A stretch of 27,205 nucleotides of DNA. Origin: GCA-2733415 sp964608925. Its GTDB lineage: Bacteria > Bacteroidota > Bacteroidia > Flavobacteriales > Flavobacteriaceae. The notes beneath the pieces were generated by a model. That model did no database searches. It was not told the origin of the DNA and saw only the letters and a list, made by a program, of their open reading frames with translations. Position numbers and translations under genes: made by a program. Positions within the stretch are counted from its first letter, which is position 1; each line of letters starts with the position of its first letter. Location of the stretch: positions 1-27,205 of the forward strand of contig CAZSQD010000008.1 of assembly GCA_964608925.1 (NCBI GenBank). Reading direction: 5' to 3'. Below are positions 23,466 through 27,205 of this stretch, piece after piece.

Positions 23466-24575
23466 TCAAAACCCAATCAACTCAAATAATTTGCCAGGGT
23501 GTGGACGTATCAATCCTTTTAATTCTAAGTTTAATAAGGTGCCCGACAAACTGTAAATAGGAATTTGGCACGCAATGGCAATGGCGTCTAAATGAGCTTT
23601 TTCTTCAATTTTTAAATAGTTTATTATTTTTTCTTCCGTTTCGTTGAGGTCAATAAACAATTGTGGTTGTATTATTTTTTGATTTACTTTAACGTCCCAA
23701 TTAAGCATGTAAATTACATCAGCAGCATTGGTGATTAATTGTGCTTTTTGTTGTTTAATGAGGTTGTTGCAACCCAAACTAAACTTATCCGTAGGTCTGC
23801 CAGAAATGGCAAAAACCTCTCGATTATAAGAGTTCGCAATGTCCGCAGTAATCAAGCTTCCGCCTTTTTCGGCACTTTCAACAACAATAGTCGCTTCGGA
23901 TAAACCTGCAATTACACGATTTCGTTTTATAAAGTTTTCTCTATCGGGATTGGAATCACTCCAGAACTCAGTTAAAAACCCACCGTTTTCTTCTACTTGA
24001 TGCATATAGGTTTTATGTACTTTTGGGTATATTTGATTCAGTCCATGTGCTAAACAGCCAATGTTTTGTAGTTTATTTTTTATAGCTGCTTTATGTGCGG
24101 TAATATCTACTCCATATGCAAACCCCGAAACAATAATAGGGCTTAAAATACTAAGTTCTTCCACCAATTGTTCGCAAAATGCTTTTCCGTGAGCGGTAAT
24201 GTTTCGCGTGCCTACAATGCTAATTATTTTAGGGTTGTTGAGGTTTATGTTTCCTGCGCCAAATAATAAAATAGGTCCGTCAATGCAATTTTTTAAGCGC
24301 TTGGGGTAGTTGTTATCTTCAAAATAATAGGTTTGGATGTTGTTTTTTTGAATGTAGTTTAATTCCTTTTCTGCCGCTTTTAATAGTGTAGGAGTGTCTT
24401 TTAAAAACCGAGTTAAATGACTTCCAATGCCATTTATGGTTTGTAATGATGATGGCTTGGATTGAAAAATCGCTTTTGGTGATCCGCAATGCTGTATGAG
24501 CTTTTTTGCCGTAACATCACCAATTTTGGAGGCTCTTTGTAAAGCTAAAGTATATAAAATGTTTTCTTCGTTCAT
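23466..24575 (-). CDS. dprA: DNA processing protein DprA
   Basis: Binds incoming single-stranded DNA in natural transformation and loads RecA, in the cytoplasm. 369 residues, normal. Layout: N-terminal HhH/SAM-like region (about 10-60), Rossmann-like DprA domain (about 75-290) with VGTR (121-124), SGFAYGVDITAH (150-161), FIKRNRVIAGLS (215-226) and EKGGSLITA (236-244), and a C-terminal winged helix (about 308-365). All family motifs are present. It is divergent from the HU-SPOR gene, with 179 bases between. TAACTTTT with a TTG 16 bases earlier on the minus strand within 24600-24640 is a weak promoter candidate. Confidence 0.96.
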   Translation of the reverse strand: MNEENILYTLALQRASKIGDVTAKKLIQHCGSPKAIFQSKPSSLQTINGIGSHLTRFLKDTPTLLKAAEKELNYIQKNNIQTYYFEDNNYPKRLKNCIDGPILLFGAGNINLNNPKIISIVGTRNITAHGKAFCEQLVEELSILSPIIVSGFAYGVDITAHKAAIKNKLQNIGCLAHGLNQIYPKVHKTYMHQVEENGGFLTEFWSDSNPDRENFIKRNRVIAGLSEATIVVESAEKGGSLITADIANSYNREVFAISGRPTDKFSLGCNNLIKQQKAQLITNAADVIYMLNWDVKVNQKIIQPQLFIDLNETEEKIINYLKIEEKAHLDAIAIACQIPIYSLSGTLLNLELKGLIRPHPGKLFELIGF

Positions 24576-24722
24576 TTCAAAAAAAATATTTGGAAAAGTT
24601 AAAAGTTATTAATCAGCAGAAAATCAACTTATTTACATTGGATTTTACGATTTAAAGTTAGTGAAAAAATATGGATGTTAATAACTATTGTATAAATCCA
24701 TGTGGTTTTGAGCTTAAAAATG

Positions 24723-24730
24723 TAAATTTG
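24723..24730 (+). promoter_or_regulatory. possible -7 element (TAAATTTG) for the HU-SPOR gene
   Basis: Exact TAnnTTTG match 24 bases before the ATG at 24755. The nearest TTG upstream (24708-24710) is only 12 bases away, closer than the usual -33 spacing. Confidence 0.45.
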
Positions 24731-24754
24731 TAAAAGACTAAAATAATAATTCCA

Positions 24755-25717
24755 ATGGCATTAACCAACTACATTAGTGATTTACTTTATAGATATGAAT
24801 GTGTGATTGTACCTGAGTTTGGCGCGTTTTTAACACATCAATTAAGTGCGAATGTAGATCCTGTTTCTCACGTATTTTTACCACCCAGAAAAGAAATTTC
24901 TTTTAATGAGCAATTGCAACAAAATGATGGTTTATTAGCCAATCATATTGTTGTAAATGAAAAATGTACGTATGCAGAGGCTTTAGTTAAATTGGCTAAT
25001 TTTGTACGCACAACTAAAAGTACATTAATAGCAGGTGAAAAAGTAAACCTACCTAAAATTGGTCATTTTTCATTAAATACGGATGGTAAATTACAGTTTT
25101 TAGCCACTACGGAGGTGAATTATCTAACCACTTCTTTTGGATTGCAAACCACAGTTAAAACACCTGTTTTACGAGAAGTATATAAAGAAGAAGTATTAAC
25201 TTTAGAAGAAAAAGCGCCAATTGCTTTTATACCAGAAACCAGAGAAAAACGAAAAAAACGACCGTATTTAAAATATGCCGCTATTGCAGTTGTAGGTTTA
25301 GGTATGTTTGGTTTTTTTGGTAAAAATTATGTTGCTACCAAACAATTAGAAGTAGCTATGCATAATGAAAAAATAAATTTAGACGCTACAAAAATGGCAT
25401 ATCAAAAAGCCTCTTTTTTTGATGTTAACCCCATTGCAGTACCAGAAGTTATTTTGCCTATTACAGTAGTAAAAGTAACTGTAGGTAATTATCATATTGT
25501 AGCAGGTGCTTTCCGATTTGAAGAAAATGCTGATAAAAAAATAGCACAATTAGCCAACCAGGGCTTTGATGCTCAAAAAATTGGCGTAAATAGATACGGT
25601 TTGCATCAAGTAGTATATGCTAGCTATGAAGATAGAATAGAAGCTTTAAAAGCTTTACGTAGTGTTAAAAGAAACTATAATACACAAGCGTGGTTATTGG
25701 TAAAAGCATTAGATTAA
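24755..25717 (+). CDS. CCDC81-type HU domain protein with membrane segment and SPOR domain
   Basis: 320 residues. The N-terminal half has two HU/IHF-like units of the bacterial CCDC81 type (about 1-60, YISDLLYRYECVIVPEFGAFL; about 68-135, EKVNLPKIGHFSL). A basic stretch (REKRKKRP) leads into one membrane segment (about 173-190). A C-terminal SPOR domain (about 245-318, YHIVAGAFRFEENADKKI...) is expected to bind denuded septal peptidoglycan. The topology puts the HU part in the cytoplasm and SPOR in the periplasm, so it may link the nucleoid or a cytoskeletal partner to the division site. That role is inference; DNA binding by CCDC81-type HU domains is unproven. Confidence 0.9.
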   Translation: MALTNYISDLLYRYECVIVPEFGAFLTHQLSANVDPVSHVFLPPRKEISFNEQLQQNDGLLANHIVVNEKCTYAEALVKLANFVRTTKSTLIAGEKVNLPKIGHFSLNTDGKLQFLATTEVNYLTTSFGLQTTVKTPVLREVYKEEVLTLEEKAPIAFIPETREKRKKRPYLKYAAIAVVGLGMFGFFGKNYVATKQLEVAMHNEKINLDATKMAYQKASFFDVNPIAVPEVILPITVVKVTVGNYHIVAGAFRFEENADKKIAQLANQGFDAQKIGVNRYGLHQVVYASYEDRIEALKALRSVKRNYNTQAWLLVKALD

Positions 25718-25843
25718 TAGCGGGACGATAGCCCGAATAGATTTAATTTTTCGATAGTTTGAAAGTTATTAAACTGAAGCTTAATACCTTGCGTACTTGG
25801 ATTAAGGAAGTTTATTTACATGACTTATAAAAATTTAAAAAAC

Positions 25844-25873
25844 CTCGAAACTGTTTTAGCTTCGAGTTTTTTT
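25844..25873. terminator. bidirectional terminator between HU-SPOR gene and small membrane protein
   Basis: A nine-position stem with one mismatch (25844-25852 with 25858-25866) has a five-base loop. An A-run lies on its left (25834-25842) and a T-run on its right (25867-25873). It sits about 120 bases past the HU-SPOR stop and 32 before the stop of the minus-strand gene. In the gap, GGGACGATAGCCCG (25721-25734) recalls the sequence behind the OmpA stop. Confidence 0.8.
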
Positions 25874-25904
25874 ATGAGTAATTGTTTAGTGAGTAGTAGT
25901 GGTT

Positions 25905-26147
25905 TTAGTTATTTGTTTTATGATAGATTAAGATTTCCAAACTGCTTATTAACCAAAAACAAAAAGTAAAAAATAAGGAATAAGCAAAATAAAATAAAAA
26001 CCAAAAAGGGGAGTTTTCAAGTGTTTCTGCACCATGCTTTTTAATAAATATTAAATCATCAAGAATCATTATTACCCAAAAGAGTATGGTGAATATGATA
26101 AATGAATATTTAAAATATTTTAAGGCTTTTATAAAGGAGTGTTTCAT
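25905..26147 (-). CDS. small membrane protein, unknown function
   Basis: 80 residues with two hydrophobic segments (about 12-31 and 48-73) separated by a charged loop (DDLIFIKKHGAETLENS). A basic N-terminus suggests it faces the cytoplasm. The frame has normal-looking amphipathic composition and a terminator after it, so I accept it, but no family is recognised. No neighbour on the same strand. Confidence 0.55.
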   Translation of the reverse strand: MKHSFIKALKYFKYSFIIFTILFWVIMILDDLIFIKKHGAETLENSPFWFLFYFAYSLFFTFCFWLISSLEILIYHKTNN

Positions 26148-26483
26148 TTGGTTTCAACTTTTGTAATAGTGAATAATGCTATAAATTTTTAGTATTTAAT
26201 AAGGACCTAATAGGGTATTTTTTTCACTTGTATAAGTATATTATCATCAAGTACTATTGTATAGTTTATTCTATTTAGGGACTTAACACAACAAATTTGC
26301 AATATTAAGTGTAACTATTTCAAATATACAAAACTGACTAGTATTTTTTGTTTTGTAGCCTTCACTCCATTTAGAAGCAGGGGTATTTACCATTTTTTTT
26401 TCGCTATTTTTGCATCTTTTTTTGATTGTACAAAATACAGCCATTCAATTCAAAATTACTATTTTTACCTAAAATTTAAAAGT
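26148..26483. other. 336-bp intergenic stretch
   Basis: Divergent promoter region between the small membrane protein and the methyltransferase. It is AT-rich with no open frame or strong hairpin. It contains TATTTTTG at 26405-26412 as a -7 candidate. ACTTAA (26281-26286) and TTAAGT (26306-26311) are a short inverted pair, probably chance. Confidence 0.5.
26405..26412 (+). promoter_or_regulatory. possible -7 element (TATTTTTG) for the methyltransferase gene
   Basis: Exact TAnnTTTG match 71 bases before the ATG at 26484. No TTG at -33 distance. Confidence 0.35.
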
Positions 26484-27053
26484 ATGCAAACCGCAGCGTT
26501 ACGAAAATTAAAAAATAAAGAGCTCAACCGTAAAACCATTGAGGAGTTTAAAACAGCACCTAAAACCCCAATTATTGTTATTTTAGATAACATCCGTAGT
26601 AGTAATAATGTGGGTTCAGTTTTCCGTACCAGTGATGCTTTTTTAATTGAAAAAATATACTTGTGTGGTATTACCGCAATACCCCCCAATAAAGACATAC
26701 AACGTACTGCTTTAGGTGCAACCGACACAGTAGAATGGGAATATGCCGAAAATACTATTGATGTAATTAATAAGTTAAAAGCTGAAGGTGTACACGTAGC
26801 TAGTATTGAGCAAGCAGAAAACTCAGTACTGTTGCAAGATTTTAATTCAAAACCTCAAACTAAAATTGCCATTGTAATGGGTAATGAGGTAAAAGGCGTA
26901 CAGCAAGAGGTGGTAAGTGCCTCTAATGTGTGTATTGAAATACCACAATATGGCACTAAACATTCCTTAAACATATCCGTTACTTGTGGTATTGTGTTAT
27001 GGGATTTGTTTAATAAAGTAGCCGGTTGTCGGTTATCCGTTTTGAGTAAGTAG
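26484..27053 (+). CDS. SpoU/TrmH-family RNA 2'-O-methyltransferase
   Basis: Cytoplasmic SPOUT enzyme that methylates a ribose in tRNA or rRNA with S-adenosylmethionine. 189 residues, short form with only the catalytic domain and a small N-terminal helix. Motif 1: LDNIRSSNNVGSVFRTSDAF (34-53) with N42 and catalytic R48. Motif 2: IVMGNEVKGV (130-139) with the N/E pair. Motif 3: IEIPQYGTKHSLNISVTCGI (151-170) with S161 and N163, the trefoil-knot SAM site. The RNA target cannot be told (TrmH, TrmL or other). Its stop is one base before the GTG of the next frame. Confidence 0.92.
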   Translation: MQTAALRKLKNKELNRKTIEEFKTAPKTPIIVILDNIRSSNNVGSVFRTSDAFLIEKIYLCGITAIPPNKDIQRTALGATDTVEWEYAENTIDVINKLKAEGVHVASIEQAENSVLLQDFNSKPQTKIAIVMGNEVKGVQQEVVSASNVCIEIPQYGTKHSLNISVTCGIVLWDLFNKVAGCRLSVLSK

Positions 27054-27054
27054 T

Positions 27055-27205
27055 GTGAAAAATAAAATTATAAATAGTATTGGAATAATAATAACTTTAT
27101 TTGGGTTAGTAATAACTATAGAATCTTCCAATTTAAGTTATAAACCTATCTCTAGTGAAAATTATACAGTTCAAAATGCTGTAGCAAATGAGTTTGCTTA
27201 TGGAT
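27055..27205 (+). CDS. partial CDS, membrane or secreted protein, runs off the window
   Basis: From GTG at 27055, one base after the preceding stop, an open frame of 50 codons reaches the window end. It starts (M)KNKIINSIGIIITLFGLVIT, a basic start followed by a hydrophobic segment, then ESSNLSYKPISSENYTVQNAV. That is an N-terminal anchor or signal peptide. The tight spacing suggests an operon with the methyltransferase. The family cannot be told from this fragment. Confidence 0.6.
   Translation, partial: MKNKIINSIGIIITLFGLVITIESSNLSYKPISSENYTVQNAVANEFAYG

Noticed and set aside
26281..26311. A fourth attC-like site (ACTTAAC ... TTAAGT)
   Set aside because: Only 31 bp, no inner symmetry, no repeat of the other sites and no cassette next to it.
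1..27205. CRISPR array or defence operon
   Set aside because: No regularly spaced short repeats and no cas, restriction or toxin-antitoxin genes were seen; the only defence-associated hint is the broken rhuM.

Overview
The window looks like a chromosome segment of a flavobacterium (Bacteroidota, family Flavobacteriaceae). The DNA is AT-rich. TAnnTTTG-type -7 promoter elements stand in front of several genes. The gene content is typical of the group: a BatA-type VWA protein, a degenerate dihydroorotase, a TonB receptor paired with a DUF4249 lipoprotein, a CCDC81-type HU-SPOR protein and a 486-residue conserved protein. The genus cannot be fixed from the sequence alone.

Layout. 1-495: the 3' part of tRNA-Asn(GTT) and its terminator, a small GIY-YIG nuclease gene, then a second copy of the tRNA 3' half and terminator. 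616-3780: asnB convergent with a conserved gene of unknown function. 3781-4116: a gene-free stretch with a dispersed-type repeat and a 27-bp inverted repeat. 4117-5480: a PhnP-like metallo-hydrolase and a membrane-anchored protein, closed by a 17-bp bidirectional terminator. 5493-9774 (minus): BatA/VWA protein, pseudo-dihydroorotase, DUF4870-like membrane protein and an esterase-type hydrolase. 9932-11485: a COG2509-type FAD oxidoreductase. 11512-13890: an insertion zone (below). 13893-17006: xth, an OmpA-family lipoprotein and a Tas-like aldo/keto reductase. 17010-24575 (minus): dprA, then a close-packed four-gene TonB receptor locus. 24755-27205: an HU-SPOR envelope protein, a small membrane protein, a SpoU/TrmH methyltransferase and the start of another gene.

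Main point of interest. Between the FAD oxidoreductase gene and xth lies a small array that reads like integron gene cassettes. Three sites have inverted symmetry and RYYYAAC / GTTRRRY-like ends, at 11512-11587, 12242-12440 and 13674-13749. They bound a broken rhuM gene (11518-12247) and a lipoprotein gene (12248-13679). Removing 12248-13679 in silico rebuilds an ACTTAAC end almost identical to that of the first site, as expected for recombination at G^TTRRRY. Two of the sites lie in 207-bp direct repeats that are about 92% identical. No integrase gene is present in the window. The second point of interest is the GIY-YIG gene framed by 82-bp repeats of the tRNA-Asn 3' end, whose C-terminal codons are made of tRNA-derived sequence.

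The remaining genes are mostly housekeeping: asparagine synthesis, base-excision repair, uptake of transforming DNA, RNA methylation and envelope structure. The TonB receptor locus probably imports an unidentified substrate.
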